Assembly: GCF_018613325.1 (NCBI RefSeq)
Contig: NZ_JAGGQJ010000033.1
Coordinates: forward strand, 124,001-188,000
Source: Bacillus sp. ISL-34
GTDB lineage: Bacteria > Bacillota > Bacilli > Bacillales > DSM-1321
DNA: 64,000 bases
Direction: 5' to 3'
The translations under genes and the position numbers were made by a program. The notes beneath the pieces are model-generated. The model had not been told where the DNA came from. It did no database searches and was given only the letters and a program-made list of their open reading frames with translations. Below are positions 41,586 to 50,298 of this stretch, one piece after another; position 1 is the first letter of the stretch, and each line of letters starts with the position of its first letter.

Positions 41586-41771
41586 ATGAACAGGAAAAAA
41601 ATATATGAAGAAGTGGAAGATGTTCTCGCTTCATTTTGCCAGGATTGTTTTTTACGAAAGCATTTTCGAAAAGAGAAGGGGCGTACGTATGCCCATCAGT
41701 TCTGTATTTCAGAATGTACGGTTGGTGAAAAATTAAAACGGCTGGGCAATGAACTTAGTGACCGAACTTAA
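41586..41771 (+). CDS. ypeQ: Zinc-finger domain protein YpeQ (DUF2602)
   Basis: 61 aa. Cysteines in FCQDCFLRKHFRKEKG and HQFCISECTVGEKL fit the CxxC...H/C...CxxxC pattern of the YpeQ zinc-finger family. Five bp after ypeP, the conserved order in B. subtilis. Function unknown. Confidence 0.88.
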   Translation: MNRKKIYEEVEDVLASFCQDCFLRKHFRKEKGRTYAHQFCISECTVGEKLKRLGNELSDRT

Positions 41772-41855
41772 GTGCCAGAAAATTGTTTTCATTAAGACAC
41801 AAGGTCAAAAAGGATATGGTATTATAGGTAAAAAATAGAGAAAAGTGTGAGAGCA

Positions 41856-42836
41856 ATGAAAAATAGAAGAGGGAAGCTGAATAATAAAGCGAATCCGCCT
41901 CTTACCATACCCGAAATTGATTTCATAATGGAACAATTGAAAAAAGGTGAATCTTCTTTAACTGAAGATCATGTACAACCTAGAGTAAAGATTCATGAAA
42001 AAATCAACAAAGCTTCTATTCAAATCAAAAACATTTTTCAAGATATATGTATAGAAGGAAAAATACAGCTTGAAAAGATTGAAGTGATTAAAGCGGAGGT
42101 TGCACCTGTCATTGCAGAAGCTGCAAAGAATCCTGATATTTATTACCTTTTCGAAGAGTTGCAAGCAAATAAGGAGTATACGAATAGGCATAATATCGGT
42201 GTCGGAATCATTGCCACTTATCTAGGGATGAAGCTTGGATTATCTAAAGAAAACCTTTCGGCACTGACACTGGCTGCCACGCTGCATGACGTGGGTAAAA
42301 CAAGGATTCCGGAAAGTATATTGGAAAAACCGGGTAAACTGACTGCGGCAGAATATGAAGAAATGAAACGCCATACGATTTATGGGTATGAATTACTTAA
42401 GAATATCCCTGGAATCCCACCATCGATTGCATTAACTGCCCTTCAGCACCATGAACGCGAAGATGGGAAAGGCTATCCACTTGGTCTGAAGGGGAATGAT
42501 ATCCATCATCATTCGAAAATCGTTGCAATAGCCGATGTATTCCATGCGATGTCTTCAAATCGTGTATATCATCAGGCCATGCCGTTTTATAAGGTGATTG
42601 AGCAAATGAACAGCGATATGTTCGGTAAATTCAATCCAGAAATGCTGCTGGAGTTTGTAAGTCGATTAATGTCCACTTTGGTCGGAAAAGAAGTCACGCT
42701 TACCAATGGACGAATCGGTACGATCATCATGATCAATCCATACGATCCCCTTAAAGTTTTATTGAAAACCAGTACAGGGATTATGGATTTGCGAATGGAA
42801 AAAGAATGGCAGATCGAACGGATCATAGGATCATAG
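41856..42836 (+). CDS. HD-GYP domain protein, putative cyclic-di-GMP phosphodiesterase
   Basis: 326 aa. HD-GYP core at about 105-260 with HDVGKTRIP, the RHTIYGYELL helix, HHEREDGKGYP (the GYP-containing loop) and AIADVFHAMSSNR. The N-terminal 100 residues are helical and lack a known sensor, and a C-terminal beta-rich piece (about 270-326) resembles tails of B. subtilis-type HD-GYP proteins. Cytoplasmic. Start is ATG 41856 or GTG 41847; ribosome sites are weak for both. Whether it hydrolyses c-di-GMP is inferred from the motif. Confidence 0.87.
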   Translation: MKNRRGKLNNKANPPLTIPEIDFIMEQLKKGESSLTEDHVQPRVKIHEKINKASIQIKNIFQDICIEGKIQLEKIEVIKAEVAPVIAEAAKNPDIYYLFEELQANKEYTNRHNIGVGIIATYLGMKLGLSKENLSALTLAATLHDVGKTRIPESILEKPGKLTAAEYEEMKRHTIYGYELLKNIPGIPPSIALTALQHHEREDGKGYPLGLKGNDIHHHSKIVAIADVFHAMSSNRVYHQAMPFYKVIEQMNSDMFGKFNPEMLLEFVSRLMSTLVGKEVTLTNGRIGTIIMINPYDPLKVLLKTSTGIMDLRMEKEWQIERIIGS

Positions 42837-42846
42837 GTTAATGAAA

Positions 42847-42878
42847 AGAAGCCCGATTATAAAATATCGGGCTTTTCG
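42847..42878. terminator. Bidirectional terminator between the HD-GYP gene and nsrR
   Basis: AAGCCCGAT ... ATCGGGCTT with flanking A and T tracts; the nsrR stop codon lies in it. Confidence 0.82.
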
Positions 42879-43321
42879 TCATTATGCTTTACCGAATCGA
42901 AATAGGTTTTTAGCATCACTTTATTTTCGCTGAAGTCTGCAATCGTATATTGATCAAGGACCTTTAAAAAAGCATCCAAGGCATTATTAAGGACAAATTT
43001 CAACGAACAAACGGGAGAAATCACACAGTTATCGTGATCTTTAAAACATTCCACTAAATAAAAATCTTCTTCGGTTCTCCGTACCAGTTCCCCTACATTT
43101 ATTTCAGCGGGTGATTTAGCAAGCCGGAAACCGCCATTTCTTCCACGTATCGTCTCGATATAGCCTAATTTACCTAGGTTATGAACAATCTTCATCAAGT
43201 GATTTTTAGACAGTTGATAAACTTCAGATATCTCTTTAATATTTGACAATTTGCTTTGGTCGTGGGAAGCCAGGTAAATCAACACTCTAAGTGAGTAATC
43301 GGAATAACTCGTCAACCTCAT
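42857..43321 (-). CDS. nsrR: Rrf2-family nitric-oxide-sensing repressor NsrR
   Basis: 154 aa. N-terminal winged helix (MRLTSYSDYSLRVLIYLASH; ISEVYQLSKNHLMKIVHNLG; RGRNGGFRLAK) and three cluster cysteines at 92, 99 and 105 (VECFKDHDNCVISPVC), the [4Fe-4S] ligands. ATG at 43321 with GAGGCGA upstream; the frame extends 9 codons further without support. Represses NO-detoxification genes; its divergent neighbour hmp is the classic target. In B. subtilis nsrR and hmp are not adjacent, so this arrangement strengthens both calls. Confidence 0.93.
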   Translation of the reverse strand: MRLTSYSDYSLRVLIYLASHDQSKLSNIKEISEVYQLSKNHLMKIVHNLGKLGYIETIRGRNGGFRLAKSPAEINVGELVRRTEEDFYLVECFKDHDNCVISPVCSLKFVLNNALDAFLKVLDQYTIADFSENKVMLKTYFDSVKHNDEKPDIL

Positions 43322-43419
43322 GTTTATCGCCTCACATTCTATCCCCATTAGACTATATCATAAATGTGAACATTTTATAAACATGAAAACTTATTATTCG
43401 AAAAGATGTATAAAAAATA

Positions 43420-43448
43420 TTGCTTTTAATGCATTTAAGTTCTAATAT
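43420..43448 (+). promoter_or_regulatory. SigA promoter of hmp
   Basis: TTGCTT (43420-43425), 17-bp spacer, TAATAT (43443-43448). Confidence 0.65.
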
Positions 43449-43475
43449 AAACATGTATTTAAAATGCTTGTTTAT
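43447..43475 (+). promoter_or_regulatory. Candidate NsrR operator at hmp
   Basis: Inverted repeat ATAAACA (43447-43453) / TGTTTAT (43469-43475), with ATGTATTTAAAATGC between the arms resembling the AT-rich NsrR site ATRTAT-YTTAAATATAT. It begins in the -10 and covers the transcript start, suited to repression. Confidence 0.55.
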
Positions 43476-43491
43476 GAAGAGGGGTTTACCT

Positions 43492-44700
43492 ATGCTATCC
43501 CAGAAAACTATCGATGTTATCAAATCAACCGTACCTGTATTAGAAGTGCATGGTACAACTATCACAACTGTATTCTATAAAAATCTTTTCGAGGCACATC
43601 CTGAATTATTAAATGTTTTTAATCACGCCAATCAAAAAAAGGGGCGCCAGCAAACTGCACTTGCCAACACGGTTTTGGCAGCAGCTAAACATATAGATCA
43701 ACTTGAAACGATCTTACCTGCCGTGAAGCAAATAGCACAAAAACACAGAAGTCTTGCAGTTAAAGCCGAACATTATCCCATTGTTGGAGAATTTCTATTA
43801 GGTGCAATCAAGGAAGTTTTACAAGATTCGGCTACAGAAGAGATCCTTCAAGCTTGGGGAGAGGCCTATGGAGTCATTGCCGATGTTTTCATTAGCATCG
43901 AAAAGGAAATGTACGACCAAGCTTCCAATCAGGTCGGCGGATGGCCTGATTTCAAACGATTCACAGTGGTGGAAAAAGTACGGGAAAGTGACGTAATCAC
44001 TTCCTTTTATTTAAAGCCATCAAATGGAGACAAGGTTCCATCATTTCTTCCTGGTCAATATATTACCGTTCGTATCGAGATACCGGGTGAACGCTATTTA
44101 TTCAACCGTCAGTATAGTTTGTCTGATGTTCCGGGAAAAGATTACTTCCGGATTTCCGTTAAAAAAGAAAAGCCTGGAACCTCTCCTGATGGAAGGGTCT
44201 CTAACTATTTGCATGAATCCATTCAGATGGGTGACAGTATAGACGTAACGGCTCCTGCAGGTGATTTCACCATTGATTTGGATAAACGAACTCCGGCAGT
44301 TTTCTTGAGCGGAGGCGTTGGCATAACGCCTTTCATGAGTATGGTTCAAGCGGTAGCTGAACAAACACCTGAGCGTGATGTCCAATTCATTCACGCATCC
44401 GATAATGGCAATTTACAGCCGTTCAGAATGGAACTGACAGAACTAACGAACAAGCTTGCCAGTTATCATTTATCCTTTGTCTTTAAAAATCCGAGTGAGG
44501 ATGATAAGAACCTGCCGAATTTTGAAAAGGAAGGGTATATCGATAGGGAATTATTGAGCAATGTTGTTAAACCTGAAGCTGATTATTATGTGTGTGGCCC
44601 TGTACCTTTCATGAAGGCCATCATCACATACCTGAAAGAGCTTGGGGTAGATACGGATAAAATTCACTATGAGTTCTTCGGCCCAGCCATGGCGCTATAA
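43492..44700 (+). CDS. hmp: Flavohemoprotein (nitric oxide dioxygenase)
   Basis: 402 aa. Oxidises NO to nitrate with O2 and NAD(P)H. Globin domain about 1-140 with the proximal His in [23 protein letters not shown] domain with [10 protein letters not shown] (about 205), and NAD domain with the Gly motif [13 protein letters not shown] (about 270) and YVCGPVPFM (about 362). Start ATG 43492 has AGAGGGG upstream; the frame reaches back to 43420 through the operator, which is non-coding. Divergent from nsrR. Confidence 0.97.
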   Translation: MLSQKTIDVIKSTVPVLEVHGTTITTVFYKNLFEAHPELLNVFNHANQKKGRQQTALANTVLAAAKHIDQLETILPAVKQIAQKHRSLAVKAEHYPIVGEFLLGAIKEVLQDSATEEILQAWGEAYGVIADVFISIEKEMYDQASNQVGGWPDFKRFTVVEKVRESDVITSFYLKPSNGDKVPSFLPGQYITVRIEIPGERYLFNRQYSLSDVPGKDYFRISVKKEKPGTSPDGRVSNYLHESIQMGDSIDVTAPAGDFTIDLDKRTPAVFLSGGVGITPFMSMVQAVAEQTPERDVQFIHASDNGNLQPFRMELTELTNKLASYHLSFVFKNPSEDDKNLPNFEKEGYIDRELLSNVVKPEADYYVCGPVPFMKAIITYLKELGVDTDKIHYEFFGPAMAL

Positions 44701-44724
44701 GGTTCATTAATCGAAGGAATGTTA

Positions 44725-44753
44725 TTGACATCAAGAAGATAATTTTGCATACT
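44725..44753 (+). promoter_or_regulatory. SigA promoter of the proBA leader
   Basis: Perfect TTGACA at 44725-44730, 17-bp spacer, CATACT at 44748-44753 (TATATT at 44753 is an alternative). Confidence 0.55.
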
Positions 44754-44759
44754 ATATTA

Positions 44760-45002
44760 AAACAATGAACGTTGAGAGAAGATTAGTATGCGAGAATCAC
44801 TGTGACAGAGAGCGGCGTCAATTGCTGGAAGACCCGCGACAGGAAAGCGCAGAACCTGCTTCTTGAGTCCTATGCAAAACATAGGCGCAAATCCTGGCGT
44901 TATCAGGCAAAGTGGAATGCATGAACTTGCATTCAATGAAGGTGGTACCACGGAGAGCAGCCCTTTTCGTCCTTATTTCGAGGATGAAAAGGGCTTTTTT
45001 TC
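44760..45002 (+). ncRNA. Proline-specific T-box leader of proBA
   Basis: Senses uncharged tRNA-Pro. Conserved T-box sequence AGGTGGTACCACGG at 44940-44953, a terminator AGCCCTTTTCGTCC ... GGATGAAAAGGGCT followed by TTTTTTT (44959-45002), and Stem I elements (GAGAGCGGCG; AGTCCTATGC). The specifier lies in GAA-CCT-GCTTCTTGAGT, with CCT (Pro) at 44855-44857 directly after the conserved GAA, as in other T-boxes. Anabolic proBA, distinct from osmotic proHJ control. Confidence 0.93.
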
Positions 45003-45034
45003 ATGTCTTAGATATTTATTGGAGGAAGTAATCG

Positions 45035-46123
45035 ATGGAAAAGAAACGCATCGTTGTAAAGATAGGAAGTAGTTCTTTGACCAACACAAAAGGTGAAATC
45101 GACCAGAATAAATTTTCCGATCATATCCAGGCAGTGGCAGCATTAAGGAAAGCGGGACATGAAGTTGTCCTTGTTTCATCAGGTGCTGTAGCAACAGGTT
45201 TTCGCAAGCTTGGTTACCCGACGAGACCTATCACTCTCAAAGGAAAACAAGCTGCTGCAGCTGTAGGGCAAAGCCTTTTGATTCAATCGTATATGGAACA
45301 ATTAGGGCACTTTGAAATCGTTCCGGCGCAGATTTTATTAACAAGGAAAGATTTCTCGAAAAAAGATAGATATAAAAATGCATATGCGACATTGATGGAA
45401 TTGCTTGAACGCGGCATCCTTCCGATTATAAATGAAAATGATACAGTATCGGTCGAGGAGTTGACTTTTGGTGATAATGATATGCTATCCGCCTTAGTAA
45501 GCGGGCTCGTCCACGCGACCAACTTGATCATATTAACGGACATTAATGGGCTTTATGATTCCAATCCACAGACAAATCCAGGGGCCAAGCGATTTGAAAA
45601 GCTTTCCGAAATAACGGAGGATTTATTGCAAATGGCAGAAGGTGCGGGTTCCAATGTCGGAACCGGCGGGATGAAATCGAAGCTGATTGCAGCACAAACT
45701 GCATTGTCTCTAGGGGTGAAAGTATTCATCGGTTCTGGTTTGGGGAGTGATAAACTACTAACAATCCTTGAAGGCAATGGTGATGGCACATATATTGGGA
45801 ATGATGTCTTGACGACGGTAACGAAAAACAAACAATGGATATCCCTTCATTCACAAGTATCCGGGAAAATTTTCGTTGATGAAGGTGCCGAAAGGGCTTT
45901 AGTTTCAAATGGGAGCAGTCTGCTGCCAGCTGGAATTTATGAAATTAAAGGAGTCTTCAATAAGGGCGATGTTGTCGAAGTCTTTGGTGCAAATGGATTA
46001 TTAGGGCGGGGCGAGGTCCTTTATTCCGACGAAGAATTAAAACAGGCGATGGGAAAGAGGACATCCGAGCTTGTAATCACTTCCATAGAAGTGATCCATC
46101 GCGATAAATGGGTGAAAGCATAA
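45035..46123 (+). CDS. proB: Glutamate 5-kinase
   Basis: 362 aa. First step of proline synthesis: glutamate to gamma-glutamyl phosphate. Amino-acid kinase domain (about 1-260; VVKIGSSSLT, SSGAVATGFRKLG, FGDNDMLSALVSG, GTGGMKSKLIAA) and C-terminal PUA domain (about 275-355; GKIFVDEGAERAL). ATG with TTGGAGGAAG upstream. First gene of proBA, under the proline T-box. Confidence 0.97.
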   Translation: MEKKRIVVKIGSSSLTNTKGEIDQNKFSDHIQAVAALRKAGHEVVLVSSGAVATGFRKLGYPTRPITLKGKQAAAAVGQSLLIQSYMEQLGHFEIVPAQILLTRKDFSKKDRYKNAYATLMELLERGILPIINENDTVSVEELTFGDNDMLSALVSGLVHATNLIILTDINGLYDSNPQTNPGAKRFEKLSEITEDLLQMAEGAGSNVGTGGMKSKLIAAQTALSLGVKVFIGSGLGSDKLLTILEGNGDGTYIGNDVLTTVTKNKQWISLHSQVSGKIFVDEGAERALVSNGSSLLPAGIYEIKGVFNKGDVVEVFGANGLLGRGEVLYSDEELKQAMGKRTSELVITSIEVIHRDKWVKA

Positions 46124-46160
46124 AAAATCAATTTCATGAAAGAACAGGGGGAATTTGGAA

Positions 46161-47408
46161 ATGAGTGAAGTGACGGCGAAAGGAAAGGCAGCCCAAAAAG
46201 CCAGTTATCAGCTAATCGGTTTGAGTACGGAAAAAAAGAATGAGGCACTTGGAAAAATTGCTGAACAACTTATTATCGATAAAGATTTCTTGATACAGGA
46301 AAACCAAAAGGATCTGGAAGATGGCAGGAAAAAAGGCTTCAGTGAGTCTACATTAGATCGAATTATGTTGAATGTTAACCGTATTGATGACATGGCAGCG
46401 GCCATTATGCTTTTAATCGATTTAAATGATCCGATTGGGGAACAATTGGAGACGATCGAAAAAGAGAATGGTTTATTGATTAAAAAGCTACGGGTGCCGA
46501 TCGGGGTAATCGGGATGATTTATGAAGCAAGGCCTAACGTGACCATCGATGCAGCTACATTATCCTTGAAAACGGGGAATGCCGTCATATTAAGAGGCAG
46601 CTCGTCAGCCAAATACTCCAATATGGCACTAGTCTCTTCCATTCATAAAGCATTAGAGCATACGGAAATCCCTGTAGAAGCTGTTCAATTGATCGAGGAT
46701 ACGAGTCGTGAAACCGCCAAGGAACTTTTTCATCTTAATGAGTATTTAGATGTTTTGATTCCGCGCGGCGGAAAGAATTTAATTGAAACGGTCATAAAGG
46801 AGTCAACTGTTCCCGTCCTTGAAACAGGAGCAGGCAATTGCCATATCTTCATCGATCAGACCGCAGATATCACGATGGTCGAAAAAATTGTCTTAAACGG
46901 TAAAACCCAGCGCCCATCCGTATGTAATGCTATTGAGGGGCTTCTGATTCATGAAGAATGGTTTGAAGAAAATGGAGTGCGTATTTTGGAACTCCTGGAC
47001 GAAAAGGGTATTGAAATATATGGAGATGAAGCGGTTTGCAGCGCCTTTCCGAGAGCGAAAACGGCTACGGAGGAAGATTGGTCAACAGAGTACCTGGCTT
47101 TAAAAATCAGCGTGAAAACTGTAAAAGGTGTATCCGATGCCATTGAACACATAAACCGATACGGTTCCAAGCATTCTGAAGCAATCCTAACAAGGGATGA
47201 ACAAAACGCTTCCGCATTTTTGAATAAAGTAGATGCTGCAGCAGTTTATCACAATGCTTCCACCCGTTTTACCGACGGCTTTGAATTCGGTTATGGCGCA
47301 GAAATCGGCATTTCCACACAAAAGCTGCATGCACGTGGACCAATGGGTTTACCGGCCTTAACATCAAGCAAGTACTTCATATACGGCCAGGGGCAAATCC
47401 GGGAATGA
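46161..47408 (+). CDS. proA: Gamma-glutamyl phosphate reductase
   Basis: 415 aa. Reduces gamma-glutamyl phosphate to glutamate semialdehyde with NADPH. Family blocks include [46 protein letters not shown], the active-site Cys in [15 protein letters not shown] and [24 protein letters not shown] 46161 is preferred over the TTG at 46155 given the AGGGGGA ribosome site. 37 bp after proB. Confidence 0.97.
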   Translation: MSEVTAKGKAAQKASYQLIGLSTEKKNEALGKIAEQLIIDKDFLIQENQKDLEDGRKKGFSESTLDRIMLNVNRIDDMAAAIMLLIDLNDPIGEQLETIEKENGLLIKKLRVPIGVIGMIYEARPNVTIDAATLSLKTGNAVILRGSSSAKYSNMALVSSIHKALEHTEIPVEAVQLIEDTSRETAKELFHLNEYLDVLIPRGGKNLIETVIKESTVPVLETGAGNCHIFIDQTADITMVEKIVLNGKTQRPSVCNAIEGLLIHEEWFEENGVRILELLDEKGIEIYGDEAVCSAFPRAKTATEEDWSTEYLALKISVKTVKGVSDAIEHINRYGSKHSEAILTRDEQNASAFLNKVDAAAVYHNASTRFTDGFEFGYGAEIGISTQKLHARGPMGLPALTSSKYFIYGQGQIRE

Positions 47409-47429
47409 ACTTCATTTCTTTCATGGAAG

Positions 47430-47454
47430 GTTATGAAAACTCAATTAAGGGTAA
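47430..47454 (+). promoter_or_regulatory. Candidate SigB promoter
   Basis: GTTATG (47430-47435), 13-bp spacer, perfect GGGTAA (47449-47454), 35 bp before a general-stress gene. Confidence 0.5.
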
Positions 47455-47488
47455 TGTATAATACATTACTTTTAAAGGAGCAGATACC

Positions 47489-47923
47489 ATGGACAAGAGG
47501 TTTATAGCAATATATGAAAATGAAAATGAAGCGACTTCAGCAGTCAAAAATTTAAAGGAACAAGGATTTACTTCCGATCAAATATCAGTAGTGGCAAAAA
47601 ACATCGATAAATTACCAAATGAAGCCGAGGAAGTCAGCCCGGCAAGAACTGATGGATTTGTAGCTGGTGCAGCAGCCGGCGGAGCTGTCGGATTGACAGG
47701 CCTGCTTATTGGAATGAGTGCATTAGCCGTACCAGGAATTGGTCCGATATTGGCTGCAGGACCGATTTTCACCACTTTTGGCGGAGCCGCAGCCGGGGCA
47801 GCATCGGGAGCAGGCGGATTGCGAAAGCCATTATTGGAACTTGGACTGGAGGAAGCCGAAGTCGATCAATATATGGAGGATATTAAAGCAGGGAAAATCC
47901 TTGTCATAGCCGATCCTTTTTAA
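47489..47923 (+). CDS. YflT/GSP17M-type general stress protein
   Basis: 144 aa. The N-terminal YflT domain (FIAIYENENEATSAVKNLKE, then QGFTSDQISVV) is followed by a Gly/Ala-rich double hydrophobic hairpin (about 58-112; GFVAGAAAGGAVGLTGLLIG) and a C-terminal EAEVDQYMEDIKAGKILV. This layout is shared by proteins annotated as general stress protein 17M/YflT. Molecular role unknown. ATG with AAAGGAGC upstream; the SigB-like promoter supports stress induction. Confidence 0.87.
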   Translation: MDKRFIAIYENENEATSAVKNLKEQGFTSDQISVVAKNIDKLPNEAEEVSPARTDGFVAGAAAGGAVGLTGLLIGMSALAVPGIGPILAAGPIFTTFGGAAAGAASGAGGLRKPLLELGLEEAEVDQYMEDIKAGKILVIADPF

Positions 47924-48020
47924 GTTCGTAAGTAAACCACCTTGAATGAACAATATACGAAGTTTGACAGCTGAACTCAATGTCCACAAAACACAAAATT
48001 AAACAGCTCTCATTTATTTA

Positions 48021-48053
48021 AAAACCCCGTTCTGAATCCTTGAACGGGGTTAA
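48021..48053 (+). terminator. Terminator of the YflT-type gene
   Basis: AACCCCGTTC / GAACGGGGTT with a 9-nt loop; the 3' T tract is interrupted. Confidence 0.75.
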
Positions 48054-48164
48054 TCTGTTTGTAGACCAATTTTATTGCCAGTAACGATAAAATCAAAAGG
48101 AATTCCACAATTGTATGAAGAATAAAAGGAATATAGTCCTATTAGTGAGAAAGGAATGGGAATT

Positions 48165-48265
48165 ATGGAAAATGAAGTAGAAGACGATGCCACTTTAAAA
48201 AATTAAAAAGGATTTTATTCATGATCATTTTAACCTTGAGTATCTTTATGCTGATGTTAATGTGA
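48165..48265 (+). pseudogene. Small membrane protein gene with a -1 frame change at a TTTAAAA heptamer
   Basis: ATG 48165 with AAAGGAATGGG upstream gives MENEVEDDATLKN-stop (TAA 48204-48206). In the -1 frame, starting at the AAA at 48200, it continues KLKRILFMIILTLSIFMLML(M)-stop, a basic-flanked transmembrane helix ending at TGA 48263-48265. The join is ACT TTA AAA AAT TAA, where T TTA AAA is a canonical X XXY YYZ slippery heptamer in the right frame. Either a single-base loss in an A run (pseudogene) or programmed -1 frameshifting. Product about 33 aa; no homolog recognised. Confidence 0.4.
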
Positions 48266-48345
48266 AAAAGCGTTTTCTAGTGATGAAAAGCAAGATTTAG
48301 TTAGAAGATTTGAATGTCCATCTTTTGTGATATTTAATACCTAAG

Positions 48346-48400
48346 CAACCAACCGGAGTGATTCGGCAGTTTACGGATCACACTGGTTGATTGTTTTTTA
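48346..48400 (+). terminator. Long imperfect terminator hairpin
   Basis: CAACCAACCGGAGTGAT pairs with ATCACACTGGTTGATTG (a few mismatches), followed by TTTTTT. Confidence 0.7.
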
Positions 48401-48458
48401 GTGCTGAGTTTTTTGCTTATTTCAACGACCGATAACGATATGAAAATTTGCGAACTTT

Positions 48459-48905
48459 TTATTCCGTGTTTGAGGATTTGTTCTTCCATTGTTGTTCTTC
48501 AGCTAGAAACTCAAAAAAAACATTCATGGCAGTATGCGGATGCTCATTTACTCTTTTAAAGTAATTACTTTTTCTGGCATCTGTTAAATAGCTGCTTTTT
48601 TTGATTCTATCCAACATATATTTTTGACTCATTTTCACTATTTCCTTTTGGTTGTGTTTGTTTTCTTTTAATAAGGCAAATCCTACAGCTCCCACCAATG
48701 CATAGATTCCAAGTGCGATTTTCGAAATGGGTAAAGATTCGTTCTTAAATAAAAGGAAAAAAAGATTAATGATGGAAAAGCCTATCATCACCGTCGAAAA
48801 AAAACCGTATTTCATATTTTTCTTCAATAAGGGGGACAATTTTGATTGAAGTTGTTCGATTTCGGCTTGCATGAAACTCGGTATATTATTTATTTTAATA
48901 TTCAT
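48459..48905 (-). CDS. Hypothetical membrane protein (two helices)
   Basis: 148 aa from ATG 48905, which has AAGGAGG 5 nt upstream; the frame extends to 48929 but that would bury the ribosome site. N-terminal amphipathic MNIKINNIPSFMQAEIEQLQ, two membrane helices (about 37-56 and 64-81) and a basic cytoplasmic C-terminus (RIKKSSYLTDARKSNYFKRV). It resembles small Bacillus proteins filed under DUF5392, but I hold that only loosely. Confidence 0.7.
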   Translation of the reverse strand: MNIKINNIPSFMQAEIEQLQSKLSPLLKKNMKYGFFSTVMIGFSIINLFFLLFKNESLPISKIALGIYALVGAVGFALLKENKHNQKEIVKMSQKYMLDRIKKSSYLTDARKSNYFKRVNEHPHTAMNVFFEFLAEEQQWKNKSSNTE

Positions 48906-49406
48906 TGTATCCTCCTTAATATCTTGCATGCATCCAATAAGTAAATGGCACTAAAAAAATAGTACCTATTCAATGAAACAGGAAAAGGAACCTGATAATA
49001 TATATCTTATCGTTTGGAAACGTGTTTGTCATTAATATAGCCCTTGGACTCTTTTAAAGGGAAAAGTAAAAGCAGTGATGTGAATAAGAATGCCATTTAT
49101 ACGTTTTGAACTAACCCAGTTAGACAGCGTTCTTGCAGTATGTTTGGAGGACAAATAAAGATCATTTGCCTTAATATACTAACAACGGTATAAATGATGA
49201 ATGGATTATGGTAAAATGGTCCTTAAATGGAAACTGTATTTTTCGTTTTTTGGTTATTAATAGTTATGGATCGCCTTCCCGCGCCTTTTTTTGTCATAAA
49301 TACGTGACTATTGTGGTATTTTGTTCTTTTAAATCGAGTTTTGGAACAAATCAATATATAATTAGAAAGCGAGATATTAGATTCAAAGATTAAGGAGGGA
49401 CATAGA
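48906..49406. other. Gap of about 500 bp
   Basis: AT-rich intergenic DNA between divergent genes. Apart from the ribosome site AAGGAGGG at 49391-49398 for the next gene and some TATAAT-like words near 49360, I see no gene or structured element. Confidence 0.5.
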
Positions 49407-49787
49407 ATGATGGAATGGGCTCTGATCATTTTGTTTGCTGCAGCAGTAATACTGTTCATTTTATCGTTTATTAAAAAGGATTCTGTAAAAGTGGACAGTC
49501 AATTGGAACAACTTGCTATCACTTTTGGAGATGAAATGAGTGTATTACAGGAAAAAATCAGAAACATCGAGATAGATGCTGAAATTACGGTGCAAGAGGC
49601 AGGCGTTCTAGCAATGGCTTCCGAAAAGCGGAACTTGTTGCGTGAAGTGCTCGACCTACATAAGCGAGGTTATTCATTTGAAAGCATTGCACTGAAGACA
49701 AAACAGCCGGAAGATGAAATAGAACGCATGCTTACTCCTTACATAAAAACGAAGAATGAAAGGAGAAATGTGGCCAATGACATCTAA
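49407..49787 (+). CDS. Hypothetical single-span membrane protein with C-terminal HTH-like end
   Basis: 126 aa. N-terminal membrane helix (WALIILFAAAVILFILSFI), then a coiled-coil-like region (about 30-75) and a C-terminal LHKRGYSFESIALKTKQPED EIERML helix-turn-helix-like end. This architecture resembles SwrB/DUF6115-type proteins, though the gene is not in a flagellar operon. AAGGAGGG 9 nt upstream of ATG 49407. Overlaps the next gene by 11 bp. Confidence 0.68.
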   Translation: MMEWALIILFAAAVILFILSFIKKDSVKVDSQLEQLAITFGDEMSVLQEKIRNIEIDAEITVQEAGVLAMASEKRNLLREVLDLHKRGYSFESIALKTKQPEDEIERMLTPYIKTKNERRNVANDI

Positions 49788-50247
49788 ATCAATGCGCAGC
49801 TTTGCCGGAGGCCTTGTTGTTGCAGCGGGCATATGCGGTGCAGTGTACTTCCTTGGTCCAGGAGAAGCGACCGGCACATCGGAGAAACTATCTGAAGATG
49901 AAATGAAAGAGACTCTGGCTTCAGAAGGGTATGTCATACATTCCGAAAAAGAATGGGAAGAACAGATTGCTGAAGCACAGTCGGTTAAAGATAAAGCGGA
50001 AGCGGAAAAAGAAACTGTAAAAGAACCAACAGAAAAAATCATATACCGTACAGTTCTAACTGTGTCTAAAGGCTCGACAAGCATCGATGTAGGTAAAACC
50101 TTACAAAAGGCAAAAGTCATTAAAAATGCCAATGAGTTTTCTGACGCCGTTGAAAAGAAAGGCAAGGCCAACGGATTACGACCTGGAACATATCTGGTAG
50201 ATAGTGAAATGACGACGGAAAAAATCATTTCCATTATATTTAAATGA
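49777..50247 (+). CDS. MltG/YceG-like protein reduced to an N-terminal anchor and LysM-like domain
   Basis: 156 aa. N-terminal hydrophobic anchor or signal (RSFAGGLVVAAGICGAVYFL), an acidic/Lys coiled region (about 40-85), and a C-terminal domain TVSKGSTSIDVGKTLQKAKV ... RPGTYLVDSEMTTEKIISII. The last resembles the LysM-like part of endolytic transglycosylase MltG, but the catalytic YceG domain is absent. ATG 49777 is chosen over 49756 and 49768 because AAAGGAG lies at 49759-49765. Coupled to the gene before it. Confidence 0.7.
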   Translation: MTSKSMRSFAGGLVVAAGICGAVYFLGPGEATGTSEKLSEDEMKETLASEGYVIHSEKEWEEQIAEAQSVKDKAEAEKETVKEPTEKIIYRTVLTVSKGSTSIDVGKTLQKAKVIKNANEFSDAVEKKGKANGLRPGTYLVDSEMTTEKIISIIFK

Positions 50248-50252
50248 ACATA

Positions 50253-50284
50253 AAAACGACCATCGATAAGATGGTCGTTTTAGT
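50253..50284 (+). terminator. Terminator of the MltG-like gene
   Basis: AAAACGACCATC-GATAA-GATGGTCGTTTT. Confidence 0.88.
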
Positions 50285-50298
50285 TTGTCAACAAAAGG

